A stretch of DNA of 64,000 nucleotides from Pseudomonas parakoreensis. Lineage in GTDB: Bacteria > Pseudomonadota > Gammaproteobacteria > Pseudomonadales > Pseudomonadaceae. The stretch lies in the NCBI RefSeq assembly GCF_021602155.1, contig NZ_BQHY01000022.1, positions 1 to 64,000 on the forward strand, written 5' to 3'. The notes below the pieces were generated by a model. It saw only the letters and a list, made by a program, of their open reading frames with translations. It was not told the DNA's origin and did not search any database. Below, in pieces: positions 43,705-53,620 of the stretch (the stretch's first letter is position 1; each line of letters opens with the position of its first letter). The position numbers were made by a program, and so were the translations under genes.

Positions 43705-45027
43705 ATGCGTCTTGCTTCCACGAAAACTGCGGCGGCCCTGTGCGGTGGCCTGTTGCTGGCCATGAGCGTTCCGGCCAGTGCTGCAGTCGACGCCAAACTG
43801 CTCGACATGCTCAAGGCTAACGGTTCCATTTCCCAGGCGCAGTACATTGAACTGCAAACTGAACTGGCCAAGGATCAGAAGGCTCAGCAAATCGCGCAGC
43901 AGGCGCAGCAAGAGACCAACGAGCAAATCGCGGCAACCGCGAAGAAAACCAATGAGCTGAGCTCCTTCGACCAAAAGCTTGCCTGGGCCGCCAAGACCCA
44001 GTTCAAGGGTGATGTGCGTATCCGTCAGGAGACCGTCAAGATCGACGGTGAATCCAACAACGGTGGTCGCGACAAGGATCGCCAGCGTATCCGTGCCCGC
44101 CTCGGCGCCTACACCGAGATCAACCCGCAAGTCGACACCGGTATCCGTATTGCCACCGGCGGCGGTGACGATGCCCGTTCGACCAACCAGGACATGGACA
44201 ACTACTTCGACAAGAAGCAGATCTGGCTCGACCTGGGTTACATCGACTACCACCCCGACGCCATCAAGAACCTGCACGTGATCGGCGGCAAGATGCTGCA
44301 ACCCTGGGTCAGCATGGGCGATGTGATCTGGGACAGCGACATCAACCCGGAAGGTCTGGCCGTGACCTACAAATACCCGCTGGGCAGCAGCGCCGAACTG
44401 TTCGGCAGCCTGGGTAACTACACTCTCAAGGACAACGTCGACGGCGAAGGCGTGCAATTTCGCCACGATCTGCGCCTGACCGCTGGCCAGTTGGGCAGCC
44501 GCTTCGCGATCACCGACAACCTGAAACTGACCCTGGGCGGCAGCGTCTACGCCTACCAGAACGACGAGGACAGCCGTTGCACCGGGACGTCCACACCGTG
44601 CGCACTGTCGGTCAACGGCAACTCGGCCAACAACGAATTCCGTCTGTACGAGGGCTTCAGCCAGATCGATATCGGTGGTTTGCCAATGCCGCTGTCGTTC
44701 TACGGCCAGTACGTGAAGAACAACGATGCGGTGACCGATGCCGACACTGCGTGGCTGGTCGGCGCCAAGTCGAAAGTCTTCGGCCTGAACCTGGACTACA
44801 ACTATCGTGACGTACAGCGTGACGCCGTGGTCGGCGCATTCACCGACTCCGACTTCGCCAACGGCACCACCGGTTCCCGTGGCCACAAGTTCAAGGTCGG
44901 TTACGACATCGACAAGAACTTCGCCATCGGCGCCACCTACTTCCTGACCAAGGCCGACTTCTCCAGCCGTACCCAGCGTGACGCAGACACCAACACCCTG
45001 CAGCTGGATGCGGAAGCGAAGTTCTAA
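43705..45027 (+). CDS. Putative outer membrane porin
   Basis: Beta-barrel porin of 440 aa. A signal peptide ending in VPASA is followed by a helical/coiled-coil region (about residues 30-90, rich in Gln/Ala/Glu), then an even beta-strand pattern (FKGDVRIRQETVKIDGE onward) ending in a C-terminal Phe. The N-terminal coiled coil suggests trimerisation or peptidoglycan contact, as in putative porins of the Porin_5 type. GGAG precedes ATG 43705. Substrate unknown. Confidence 0.88.
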   Translation: MRLASTKTAAALCGGLLLAMSVPASAAVDAKLLDMLKANGSISQAQYIELQTELAKDQKAQQIAQQAQQETNEQIAATAKKTNELSSFDQKLAWAAKTQFKGDVRIRQETVKIDGESNNGGRDKDRQRIRARLGAYTEINPQVDTGIRIATGGGDDARSTNQDMDNYFDKKQIWLDLGYIDYHPDAIKNLHVIGGKMLQPWVSMGDVIWDSDINPEGLAVTYKYPLGSSAELFGSLGNYTLKDNVDGEGVQFRHDLRLTAGQLGSRFAITDNLKLTLGGSVYAYQNDEDSRCTGTSTPCALSVNGNSANNEFRLYEGFSQIDIGGLPMPLSFYGQYVKNNDAVTDADTAWLVGAKSKVFGLNLDYNYRDVQRDAVVGAFTDSDFANGTTGSRGHKFKVGYDIDKNFAIGATYFLTKADFSSRTQRDADTNTLQLDAEAKF

Positions 45028-45040
45028 AAAGCGTCACCTG

Positions 45041-45098
45041 TAGCCTGACGCGGGCGGGACGATCCCCATCATCCGTTCGTTTCATCCGCGTCGGGCTA
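45041..45098 (+). terminator. Possible stem-loop terminator after the porin gene
   Basis: AGCC-TGACGCGG at 45042 pairs with CCGCGTC-GGGCT at 45086-45097 around a long loop. No T-run follows, so it is a weak candidate. Confidence 0.35.
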
Positions 45099-45119
45099 TT
45101 TCTGCAAGATGCAAGAACA

Positions 45120-45203
45120 CTGTAGGAGCTGCCGGAGGCTGCGATCTTTTGATCTTGTTTTTGAGGATCAAAAGATCGCAGCCTCCGGCAGCTCCTACAG
45201 GGG
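45120..45203. repeat. REPIN, TAGGAGC ends outward
   Basis: Two inverted GTAGGAGCTGCCGGAGGCTG palindromes between the convergent porin and anti-sigma genes. Confidence 0.9.
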
Positions 45204-45206
45204 GCT

Positions 45207-45440
45207 CTATTTTTCTTTGCGGCGTTGCTCGGCCAGGCGTTCGGCCAAAGCGTCAATACCCGCCTCGGTTTTCTCCGGCATCGCCTTCAATGTGGCCTGC
45301 ATCAAACGCATCTGGCGAATGAAACGCCGACAGTTGGGGCAGAACATCAGGTGATGGCGCACCAACAGTCTCTCGCGAAAGCTCAACTGGCCATCGAGAT
45401 AATCGCTGGAGCGCGCTACTTGTTCCTTGCAGGTCAGCAT
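45207..45440 (-). CDS. Zinc-finger anti-sigma factor (zf-HC2)
   Basis: A 77-aa cytoplasmic protein with the zf-HC2 pattern: Cys4, then HHLMFCPNCRRF. No membrane segment follows, so it is a short soluble anti-sigma factor. Its start overlaps the sigma-factor stop by 7 bases, and its ribosome site GAGGAG lies inside that gene, so the two are translationally coupled. It should hold the sigma factor until a signal acts on the zinc site. Confidence 0.88.
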   Translation of the reverse strand: MLTCKEQVARSSDYLDGQLSFRERLLVRHHLMFCPNCRRFIRQMRLMQATLKAMPEKTEAGIDALAERLAEQRRKEK

Positions 45441-46048
45441 TCGCCGGTCTCCTCAAAATGCTCCACCGTGGCGAAGACTTTCAGCCGCGCACGATGCAGC
45501 AGCACACGGACATTGGAGAGCGAGATCTCCAGAAGATTACAGATCTCCTCCAGCTCCAGGCCCTGACGCTCGCGCAGCAGCAAAACACTGCTTTGCAGTT
45601 CCGACAGGCTGAGCAAGGTGTGCTCCAGGCAGTCGCGCAATTCGCTTTCCGTCAGCAAGGCTTCCGGCGTGTCCTGATGCCAGGCGAACGGCGCCACCAG
45701 CCAATGACCGTCACCGGGAGAAAAGCGATCATCGTCGATGGTGCCGTGGGGTGACGGCAGGTCATCCATCAAGACTTCGCGACGATTTTGTTTGTAGCGG
45801 CTCTTGGCCGAGTTGGCAGTGATGGTCAGCAGCCAGGTCTTGAGACTGGAACGGCCCTCGAAGCTACCGATGTGGCGCACCACCGAAAGCCAGGCGTCCT
45901 GCACCACTTCCTCGACATGGCGCTGGCCGACAATCGCGTAAGCCACAGCACGCATGGCGCTCTGGTAGGTGCTGACCAGTTCCTTGAAAGCTTTTTGCTC
46001 ACCGGCCAACAGGCGTTCGAGCAGTTGGGTGTCGTCCGTTGCGGCCAT
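45434..46048 (-). CDS. RNA polymerase sigma factor, ECF type
   Basis: A 204-aa sigma factor with region 2 (LVSTYQSAMRAVAYAIVGQRHVEEVVQDAWLSV) and region 4 (SELQSSVLLLRERQGLELEEICNLL) and a linker with no region 3. It is coupled to the zinc anti-sigma gene. In P. aeruginosa an ECF factor (PA3285) is likewise beside a KAS III gene (PA3286), and the KAS III gene follows here. Which promoters it serves is unknown. Confidence 0.92.
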   Translation of the reverse strand: MAATDDTQLLERLLAGEQKAFKELVSTYQSAMRAVAYAIVGQRHVEEVVQDAWLSVVRHIGSFEGRSSLKTWLLTITANSAKSRYKQNRREVLMDDLPSPHGTIDDDRFSPGDGHWLVAPFAWHQDTPEALLTESELRDCLEHTLLSLSELQSSVLLLRERQGLELEEICNLLEISLSNVRVLLHRARLKVFATVEHFEETGEC

Positions 46049-46076
46049 GCGCGCCTCGTTTTCAGATGGTCGAAAG

Positions 46077-46145
46077 CAAAAGATCGCAGCCTGCGGCAGC
46101 TCCTACAGAGATCAGTGTAGGAGCTGCCGCAGGCTGCGATCTTTT
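46077..46145. repeat. REPIN, TAGGAGC ends inward
   Basis: Two inverted GTAGGAGCTGCCGCAGGCTG palindromes facing inward, directly between KAS III and the sigma-factor start. Confidence 0.9.
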
Positions 46146-46154
46146 CAGGCGCAC

Positions 46155-47276
46155 TCAGCGCTTGCGCAGAATCACGCTGCCGATCGAGTAACCGGCGCCG
46201 AACGAGCTCAGCACGGCCAGCGAACCGGCGGCCAGATCGTCCTGATATTTATGGAAGGCAATGACCGAGCCCGCCGAACTGGTGTTGGCGTAGGTGTCGA
46301 GAATCACCGGGGCTTCTTCTTCAGTGGCTTCACGGCCCAGCAGCTTGCGCACGATCAGGTGGTTCATGCTCAGGTTGGCCTGGTGCAGCCAGAAGCGCTT
46401 GACGTCGCCGACGTTGAGTTTGTTCTCTTCCAGATGCTCACCGATCAGCTCGGCAACCATCGGGCAGACATCCTTGAACACCTTGCGGCCTTCCTGCACG
46501 AACAGCTTGTCGCGGGCACCGATGCCCTCCTCCGCCGCACGGTTGAGGAAGCCGAAGTTGTTGCGAATGTTGTTGGAGAACTTGGTCAGCAGTTTGGTGC
46601 TGACCACATCGAACTGGTACTTGGAGGTCGCCAGGTCGGCGCGTTCGATGATGACTGCCGTCGCCGCGTCGCCGAAGATGAAGTGGCTGTCACGGTCGCG
46701 GAAGTTCAGGTGACCGGTGCAGACTTCAGGGTTGACCATCAGGATCGCCCGGGCCTGACCCAGTTGCACGCTGTTGGCCGCCGCCTGAATGCCGAAGGTC
46801 GCCGAGGAGCAGGCGACGTTCATGTCGAAACCGAAGCCCTGAATGCCCAGTGCTTCCTGGACTTCGATGGCGATGGCCGGGTAGGCGCGCTGAAGATTGG
46901 AGCAGGCGACGATCACGCCGTCGATGTCGGCGGCGGTCTTGCCGGCACGTTGCAGCGCCTGTTCAGCGGCGCCGATGGCCATCTGGCAGAGGACCGACCA
47001 TTCGTCGTTGGAACGCTCCGGCAGACGCGGGGCCATGCGTTGCGGATCGAGAATGCCGTCCTTGTCCATGACAAAGCGGCTCTTGATGCCGGAGGCCTTT
47101 TCGATGAACGCGGCGCTGGATTCGGTCAGCGCCTGGACTTCACCACGGGCGATGGCATCGGCGTTGTCGGCGTTGAATTGCGCGACATAGGTATTGAAAG
47201 ACTGCACCAGCTCTTCGTTGGAAATGCTGTTGGCCGGGGTGTACAGGCCGGTGCCGCTGATGACGACGTTATGCAT
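46155..47276 (-). CDS. Beta-ketoacyl-ACP synthase III
   Basis: Condensing enzyme of 373 aa with the Cys-His-Asn triad of FabH-type synthases: NVACSSATFG, RFWLHQANLSMN and ANTSSAGS. The length and the long insert near residues 30-60 fit the P. aeruginosa PA3286 group, which joins octanoyl-CoA to malonyl-ACP and so feeds beta-oxidation intermediates to fatty acid synthesis. It is thus unlikely to be the main FabH initiator. The neighbouring ECF sigma gene supports this assignment. ATG 47276 is preferred. Confidence 0.88.
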   Translation of the reverse strand: MHNVVISGTGLYTPANSISNEELVQSFNTYVAQFNADNADAIARGEVQALTESSAAFIEKASGIKSRFVMDKDGILDPQRMAPRLPERSNDEWSVLCQMAIGAAEQALQRAGKTAADIDGVIVACSNLQRAYPAIAIEVQEALGIQGFGFDMNVACSSATFGIQAAANSVQLGQARAILMVNPEVCTGHLNFRDRDSHFIFGDAATAVIIERADLATSKYQFDVVSTKLLTKFSNNIRNNFGFLNRAAEEGIGARDKLFVQEGRKVFKDVCPMVAELIGEHLEENKLNVGDVKRFWLHQANLSMNHLIVRKLLGREATEEEAPVILDTYANTSSAGSVIAFHKYQDDLAAGSLAVLSSFGAGYSIGSVILRKR

Positions 47277-47489
47277 GGTCGTTTCTCTAATCTGTTCAGG
47301 CAGAAAGCGCTGGCACCGACGTACCAACACACAAAGGGTCTGTTCCCGTCCGCAGGACGCTGACCTGGCATCGCTTTATTCCGCCACGTGACCCGACCGA
47401 AGGCTCTGGGTCACGAAACCGGCGTTTATGGTCGCGAAGTTTGCCATAAACCTTGGCTTTTGGCGCCTTTCTCATGCCAAACCCAATCA

Positions 47490-47580
47490 CTGTAGGAGCT
47501 GCCGAAGGCTGCGATCTTTTGATTCTGTTCCTGTAAAAAGCAAAATCAAAAGATCGCAGCCTGCGGCAGCTCCTACAGGG
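47490..47580. repeat. REPIN, TAGGAGC ends outward
   Basis: Two inverted GTAGGAGCTGCCG palindromes. It occupies much of the 322-base gap between hrpA and the KAS III start; the rest (47277-47489) shows no ORF and should hold the KAS III promoter. Confidence 0.9.
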
Positions 47581-47598
47581 GTGATGCAGGGTTGGGGA

Positions 47599-50500
47599 TC
47601 AAGCCTCGACCTGACTCCATTGCTTGCTCAGCCGCTTGTCCGAGATCGGCACTTTCGTTCCCAACTGCTGGGCGAACAGCGACACCCGGTATTCCTCCAG
47701 CCACCAGCGGTACAACTCCAGCTGCGGATCGCGTTTGCCTTCCTGGGCATGTTTCGCCGCGCGGACCTGGTATTGCGCCCAGAGGCCGGCCAGTTCACCG
47801 CTCCAGACGCGATCCTTCTGTACTTGCGCACCGAGTTTCTCGAAACGCTGCTCGACCGCCTTCAGATAGCGCGGCAACTCCTTGAGCCATTGCATCGGTG
47901 TTTCCCGGACGAACCCCGGATACACCAGATGGCTGATTTGCTGCTTGATGTCATTCAGCGCCACCGCCTGAGCCAGATCGATCTTGCCCTTGAAGCGCTT
48001 TTGCAGGCCGTGCCACAGCTTGAGAATCTCCAGGGTCAGCCGCGCCACGCGCTCGGCGTGTTCGGTCCAGCTGCCGCGTTTGCGTTCGGCCAATGCCGCC
48101 AGCCCGGCACCGTCACGCGGCAACGGGTCTTCGCCCTCCAGAATGCAGCTGTCGAGACTGGCCAGCAGAATGTCTTCCACCAGCGCGTCCACTCGGCCCA
48201 ACTCACGATACAGCAGGCCCAGCTCGGTGATGCCCGGGAGTTTGCTGCGCAGGAACTTCGCCGGTTCCGTCAGTTGCTGCATCAGCAGCCGCTGCAAGGC
48301 GCGGCGATGCTGGAATTCGGCTTCGGCCGGGGTCGAAAACCGCCCTTCCTTGACCGTGCCGCCTTCTTCCACCAGTGCCGGATAGACCGTCATCGACAGG
48401 CCGGCAATCTTCTGCTGAGTCTTTTCCGCCACCGGAGCGAAGACCTTGGCCTCCACCGGTTGCTGACTTTTCGCACTTTGCGGCACGGCCAAAGCCGCTT
48501 GACTGGCTTCGGCGAAGCGCGCGGTGAGCTCGGCCAGATCGCGTCCCTCACCAAGAAACTTGCCTTGGCCGTCGACGATTTCCAGGTTCATCCGCAGATG
48601 GCTTTCGACCTGCTGCGCCGCTTCCGCCCACGCCTCATCGCTGACTCGGGCGCCGGTCATGCGCAGCAGTTCGCGACCCAGCGATTGCGGCAACGAGCCC
48701 TCAGCGAAGGTCATGCGCTGCAACGCCGCTTTGATGAAATCCGGCACCGGCACGAAGTTTTTGCGCAGGGCTTTCGGCAGATTGCGCACCAGCGCAATGC
48801 ACTTGGCCTCGATCAGCCCCGGCACCAGCCATTCCAGACGCTCCGGCGGCAGCATCGGCAGCAGCGGTGCCGGCACACGCAGGGTCACGCCGTCGCGCGG
48901 GTGATTGGGTTCGAAGTGGTAGCTGAGCGCCAGCTCCAGATCGCCGATGTGCAACGTGTCCGGGTAGTCGCGCGCGGTGACTTCGCTGGCCTCGCGGGCC
49001 AGCACGTCCTCTTCGCGCATGATCAACAGCTGCGGGTTCTTCTGGCTGTTGACCCGATACCAACTGTCGAAGGTCGCGGTCTGGTGAATCTCCGCCGGCA
49101 ACCGCGCATCGTAGAACGCATACAGGGTTTCTTCGTCAGCGAGAATGTCGCGGCGCCGGGCCTTGGCTTCCAGTTCGTCGAGCTGCTCAAGCAATTGTTT
49201 GTTGGCGCTCAGGCACTTGGCTTTCGACTGAATCTCGCCGCGCACCAGACCCTCGCGGATAAACAGCTCACGCGACACCACCGGATCCACCGGGCCGTAA
49301 TGCACCGGGCGGCGACCGACCACGATCAGCCCGAACAGGGTGATCTGCTCGTAGGCCACGACCTGGCCGCGCTTCTTCTCCCAGTGCGGTTCGAAGTGGT
49401 TTTTCTTGATCAGGTGCCCGGCCAGCGGCTCGATCCAGTCGGCGTCGATCTTGGCGACCATGCGCGCGTAAAGCTTGGTGGTTTCCACCAGTTCGGCGGT
49501 CATCAGCCACTGCGGGCGTTTCTTGCCGATGCCCGACGACGGATGAATCCAGAAGCGCCGCTGACGGGCGCCAAGGTAATCGCCGTCTTCGGTTTTCTGA
49601 CCGATCTGGCTGAGCAAACCGACCAGCACCGCTTTGTGCAGTTTCGGGTAATCCGCCGGTTCCTTGTTGAGGCTCAGTTGCATGTCGCGACAGATCAGGC
49701 TCAACTGGCGATGGGAATCGCGCCACTCGCGCAGGCGCAGGTAATTGAGGAAATTCTTCCGGCACCAGTTACGCAGTGGGCTGGCGGTCAGCGCTTGGCG
49801 CTGTTCTTCAAAACCACGCCACAGATTGACCAGACCGGCGAAGTCCGAATCGCTGTCCTTCCACTGCGCGTGGGCCTGATCCGCCGCTTGCTGACGCTCC
49901 GGCGGACGCTCGCGCGGGTCTTGAATCGACATCGCACTGGCGACGATCAGCACTTCCTGCAAGCTGCCGAGCCTGGCCGCTTCGAGCAGCATGCGGCCCA
50001 TGCGCGGGTCCACCGGCAGGCGCGCCAACTGGCGCCCGAGCGGGGTCAGCTGACTGTTGCGATCCACCGCCGAGAGTTCTTGCAGCAGGTTGAAACCGTC
50101 GCTGATCGCCTTGCCGTCCGGCGGCTCGATGAACGGAAACGCAGTGATCTCACCGAGGCGCAGGTGCAGCATCTGCAAGATCACGGCGGCAAGGTTGGTG
50201 CGCAGAATTTCCGGGTCAGTGAATTCCGGGCGACCGAGGAAATCTTCCTCGCTGTACAGCCGCACGCAAATCCCCGGTTCGACCCGGCCGCAACGACCTT
50301 TACGCTGATTGGCACTGGCCTGGGAAATCGCTTCGATCGGCAGGCGTTGGACCTTGGCGCGATAGCTGTAGCGACTGATGCGCGCGGTGCCGCTGTCGAT
50401 CACGTACCGGATGCCCGGCACGGTCAACGAGGTCTCGGCGACGTTGGTCGCCAGCACCACGCGGCGTCCCGGATGCGACTGGAAAATCCGCTGCTGTTCA

Positions 50501-51510
50501 GCCGGCGACAGGCGCGCGTACAGCGGCAGGATTTCGGTGTGTTTGAGCTGAGCCTTGCGCAGCATGTCGGCGGCGTCGCGAATCTCGCGCTCGCCGGGCA
50601 GGAACACCAGCACATCGCCGGGACTGCGGCGTTCACTGCGCTCGTAGGCGGCGATCTCGTCGAGGGTGGCGAGGATCGCCTGATCGACGGTCAGGTCGTC
50701 TTCGACGCGGTTGCCCTCTTCGTCCTGCTCGAGCGTCAACGGGCGATACCAGGTTTCAACCGGGAAGGTGCGGCCGGACACTTCGACAATCGGCGCGTCA
50801 TCGAAATGCTTGGAGAAGCGCTCCAGATCGATGGTCGCCGAAGTGATGATGACTTTCAGGTCCGGACGACGCGGCAGCAGGGTTTTCAGGTAACCGAGCA
50901 GGAAGTCGATGTTCAGGCTGCGTTCGTGAGCTTCGTCGACGATGATCGTGTCGTAGCGTTCCAGATAACGGTCATTCTGGGTTTCCGCCAGCAGGATGCC
51001 GTCGGTCATCAGTTTGATCAGGGTGTTGGCATCGCTCTGATCTTCGAAACGCACCTGATAACCGACCAGCGCGCCCAGTGGCGTACCGAGTTCTTCGGCG
51101 ACCCGACTGGCCACACTGCGCGCCGCGATTCGGCGCGGCTGGGTGTGGCCGATCAAGCCATGCTGACCGCGACCGATTTCCAGGCAGATTTTCGGCAACT
51201 GCGTGGTTTTACCCGAACCGGTTTCGCCGGCGATGATCAGGACCTGATGCTTCTCCAGCGCAGCCTTGATCTCATCGCGCTTGGCGGCAATCGGCAGGCT
51301 GTCGTCGTAACGAATCACCGGCAGGCTGGCACGGCGCGCCAGCACTTGATCACAGGACGCCTGCAGGCGCGTCACCCACTGGGCCAGCTTGGCCTCGTCG
51401 GGTTTCTTGCGCAGCTCGAGCAACTGCCGCCGCAGCCGGTGACGGTCGGCGAGCATGGCGTGATCGAGGTTTTTCAGCAGTTTGTCGATGGAGGGCGATT
51501 CGTCGGTCAT
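47599..51510 (-). CDS. hrpA: ATP-dependent RNA helicase HrpA
   Basis: DEAH-box helicase of 1,303 aa, the full HrpA length. It has Walker A GETGSGKTTQLPK (about residues 95-107), DEAH in IIVDEAHERSLN, SATID, the domain-2 motif TNVAETSLTVPGI and QRKGRCGRV, then the winged-helix and OB regions and the long HrpA C terminus. It unwinds RNA and helps rescue stalled or colliding ribosomes in E. coli. ATG 51510 fits the family start. Stands between REPINs. Confidence 0.95.
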   Translation of the reverse strand: MTDESPSIDKLLKNLDHAMLADRHRLRRQLLELRKKPDEAKLAQWVTRLQASCDQVLARRASLPVIRYDDSLPIAAKRDEIKAALEKHQVLIIAGETGSGKTTQLPKICLEIGRGQHGLIGHTQPRRIAARSVASRVAEELGTPLGALVGYQVRFEDQSDANTLIKLMTDGILLAETQNDRYLERYDTIIVDEAHERSLNIDFLLGYLKTLLPRRPDLKVIITSATIDLERFSKHFDDAPIVEVSGRTFPVETWYRPLTLEQDEEGNRVEDDLTVDQAILATLDEIAAYERSERRSPGDVLVFLPGEREIRDAADMLRKAQLKHTEILPLYARLSPAEQQRIFQSHPGRRVVLATNVAETSLTVPGIRYVIDSGTARISRYSYRAKVQRLPIEAISQASANQRKGRCGRVEPGICVRLYSEEDFLGRPEFTDPEILRTNLAAVILQMLHLRLGEITAFPFIEPPDGKAISDGFNLLQELSAVDRNSQLTPLGRQLARLPVDPRMGRMLLEAARLGSLQEVLIVASAMSIQDPRERPPERQQAADQAHAQWKDSDSDFAGLVNLWRGFEEQRQALTASPLRNWCRKNFLNYLRLREWRDSHRQLSLICRDMQLSLNKEPADYPKLHKAVLVGLLSQIGQKTEDGDYLGARQRRFWIHPSSGIGKKRPQWLMTAELVETTKLYARMVAKIDADWIEPLAGHLIKKNHFEPHWEKKRGQVVAYEQITLFGLIVVGRRPVHYGPVDPVVSRELFIREGLVRGEIQSKAKCLSANKQLLEQLDELEAKARRRDILADEETLYAFYDARLPAEIHQTATFDSWYRVNSQKNPQLLIMREEDVLAREASEVTARDYPDTLHIGDLELALSYHFEPNHPRDGVTLRVPAPLLPMLPPERLEWLVPGLIEAKCIALVRNLPKALRKNFVPVPDFIKAALQRMTFAEGSLPQSLGRELLRMTGARVSDEAWAEAAQQVESHLRMNLEIVDGQGKFLGEGRDLAELTARFAEASQAALAVPQSAKSQQPVEAKVFAPVAEKTQQKIAGLSMTVYPALVEEGGTVKEGRFSTPAEAEFQHRRALQRLLMQQLTEPAKFLRSKLPGITELGLLYRELGRVDALVEDILLASLDSCILEGEDPLPRDGAGLAALAERKRGSWTEHAERVARLTLEILKLWHGLQKRFKGKIDLAQAVALNDIKQQISHLVYPGFVRETPMQWLKELPRYLKAVEQRFEKLGAQVQKDRVWSGELAGLWAQYQVRAAKHAQEGKRDPQLELYRWWLEEYRVSLFAQQLGTKVPISDKRLSKQWSQVEA

Positions 51511-51582
51511 CGGGTACGCAATTCGGTCGTCTATATGTGCAGGGGGCGGATTGTCGCAGATTTGCTCTCGATTGACCTGCTT

Positions 51583-51676
51583 CCCCTGTAGGAGCTGCCG
51601 CAGGCTGCGATCTTTTGACCTTGTTTTTAAAAATCAAAGTCAAAAGATCGCAGCCTGCGGCAGCTCCTACAGGGGG
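51583..51676. repeat. REPIN, TAGGAGC ends outward
   Basis: Two inverted GTAGGAGCTGCCGCAGGCTG palindromes between aceK and hrpA. Confidence 0.9.
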
Positions 51677-51679
51677 GAG

Positions 51680-53401
51680 TTATTCGTTGTCGAGGCCTTT
51701 ACGGCGGTAGGGGAACACGTCGATGACTTTCCCGGCGCGAATCGCCTCTTGCAAACCCTTCCAGTAATCGGCGTTATACAACTCGCCGTGCAGTTGATCG
51801 AACAGTTTGCGCTGCCCGGCATCGGCGAACAGGAACGGCGGAAACTCTTCCGGGAACACATCCAGCGGCCCGATCGAATACCACGGCTCGGAAGCCATTT
51901 CGTCCTCGGGGGTGCGTGGCGCGGGGATGTGGCGGAAGTTGGCTTCGGTCAGGAAGCAGATTTCGTCATAGTCGTAGAACACCACCCGCCCGTGCCGGGT
52001 AACGCCGAAGTTCTTCAGCAGCATGTCACCGGGAAAGATATTGGCCGCCGCCAGTTGCTTGATCGCCAGGCCGTAATCCTCCAGTGCCTCGCGCACCTGC
52101 GCTTCGTTGGCGTTGTCCAGATAGAGGTTGAGCGGGGTCATGCGGCGCTCGGTCCAGCAGTGGCGGATCAACACCGTGTCGCCTTCGACCGAGACCGTCG
52201 ACGGCGCGACGTCAAGCAGCTCTTCCAGGCACGCCGGATCGAACTTGCTCAGTGGAAAACGGAAGTCGGCGAATTCCTGGGTATCGGCCATGCGCCCGAC
52301 GCGGTCGACACTTTTCACCAATCGGTATTTTTCGATGACCGTTGCCCGGTCGACGTTTTTCGACGGCGAGAAACGGTCCTTGATGATCTTGAACACGGTG
52401 TTGAAGCCCGGCAGGGTGAACACGCTCATGACCATGCCGCGCACGCCCGGCGCCATGATGAATTGATCGTCGGTGTTGGCCAGGTGATTGATCAGCGCGC
52501 GGTAGAACTCGGACTTGCCGTGTTTGTAGAAGCCGATCGAGGTGTACAGCTCAGCGATGTGCTTGCCCGGCAGAATGCGCCGCAGGAAACCGATGAACTC
52601 CGCCGGCACCGGCACATCGACCATGAAATACGAACGGGTGAAAGAGAAGATGATCGACACATCGGCTTCGTCGGTGATCAGCGCGTCGATCTGAATCCCG
52701 CGGCCTTCGCGGTGCAGCAGCGGAATCACCAGCGGCCACTGCTCGTTGGGGGTGTAGATGCGCCCGACCAGATACGCGCCTTTGTTGCGGTACAGCACCG
52801 AGGAAAACAGCTCGACGCTCAGCTCCGGATCCTTGCACACCCAGTCCGGCAAATTCTCGCGCAGTTGCGCTTCGAGGCGCTGCAGATCGCCGGGCAGATC
52901 GGCGTAATCCTCGCTGAAACGGTAGTCGGCAAAGATGCTCGCAAGCATCGACGACAGCTGACCTTGCGGCTTGTAGGTGCGGGTTTGCGCAGCCCGGGCG
53001 CGGCGCAGGCTCGGGCGCGTGGTATGGATGAACATGCAGCCGTCGCTGATCAGGTCGTGGCTGAACAGCCCGCAGAAGATCGAGTTGTACCAGGTCTCGG
53101 ACAGCTCATCGTCGAAGCGCAGGTCGATCACGCTGATGTAGGCACTTTTCACCAACGGCCAGCTGCCGACATTCATCAACGTCTCGTCGTCGAAATGCTC
53201 GCGCAGGCGGGCGATGGTTTCGCCGACCTTTTCCTCGTAGAGATTGATCCGCGCCGCCGAGGCGGTCTGCGTTTCCTGCCAGCGCGCCTGCTCGAAGCGC
53301 TCGCGCGCGCCATCGGTAATCCGCCGGAAGTGCTCGCGGTAATCGTCAAAGCCATCGAGGATCATGCGGGCGATGTCGGTGGCTGGCCATTGCTGCGGCA
53401 T
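51680..53401 (-). CDS. aceK: Isocitrate dehydrogenase kinase/phosphatase
   Basis: Bifunctional 573-aa enzyme that phosphorylates and so inactivates isocitrate dehydrogenase, or reactivates it, setting carbon flow between the TCA cycle and the glyoxylate bypass. An N-terminal regulatory domain and a C-terminal kinase-like domain are present (about residues 300-573), with [20 protein letters not shown] as the ATP-binding segment and [14 protein letters not shown] plus [10 protein letters not shown] as catalytic and metal motifs. ATG 53401 has GAGG 8 bases upstream. It is not next to aceA or aceB here. Confidence 0.95.
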   Translation of the reverse strand: MPQQWPATDIARMILDGFDDYREHFRRITDGARERFEQARWQETQTASAARINLYEEKVGETIARLREHFDDETLMNVGSWPLVKSAYISVIDLRFDDELSETWYNSIFCGLFSHDLISDGCMFIHTTRPSLRRARAAQTRTYKPQGQLSSMLASIFADYRFSEDYADLPGDLQRLEAQLRENLPDWVCKDPELSVELFSSVLYRNKGAYLVGRIYTPNEQWPLVIPLLHREGRGIQIDALITDEADVSIIFSFTRSYFMVDVPVPAEFIGFLRRILPGKHIAELYTSIGFYKHGKSEFYRALINHLANTDDQFIMAPGVRGMVMSVFTLPGFNTVFKIIKDRFSPSKNVDRATVIEKYRLVKSVDRVGRMADTQEFADFRFPLSKFDPACLEELLDVAPSTVSVEGDTVLIRHCWTERRMTPLNLYLDNANEAQVREALEDYGLAIKQLAAANIFPGDMLLKNFGVTRHGRVVFYDYDEICFLTEANFRHIPAPRTPEDEMASEPWYSIGPLDVFPEEFPPFLFADAGQRKLFDQLHGELYNADYWKGLQEAIRAGKVIDVFPYRRKGLDNE

Positions 53402-53620
53402 AGAAGAGACCTCGGCGTACAAGTGGAAATCTGTGCCTGAGCTTAGCCACGGAACCGGGTGCAGGTGAAGTGCAATTTCTGCCAAAACCGGAACGCCAGC
53501 GCGCATCGCTGGCATTTTTCACCAGGCAACCCGCTGCAGCGAATTAAATGCCCGATTAGCGGTTGCCATCGCCGGGACGCTCGGCAACACTCTCGTCCCG
53601 ATCAAGGAAGGAGTGCCATC

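Noticed and set aside
47428-51591. A 1,387-codon plus-strand open frame opposite hrpA
   Set aside because: It is antisense to a clear full-length HrpA with all helicase motifs. Its composition (Gln/Arg/Leu-rich) is that of a shadow frame.
51482-53440. A 652-codon plus-strand open frame opposite aceK
   Set aside because: Antisense shadow of a complete AceK gene; it begins within a REPIN and has no ribosome site or known motif.
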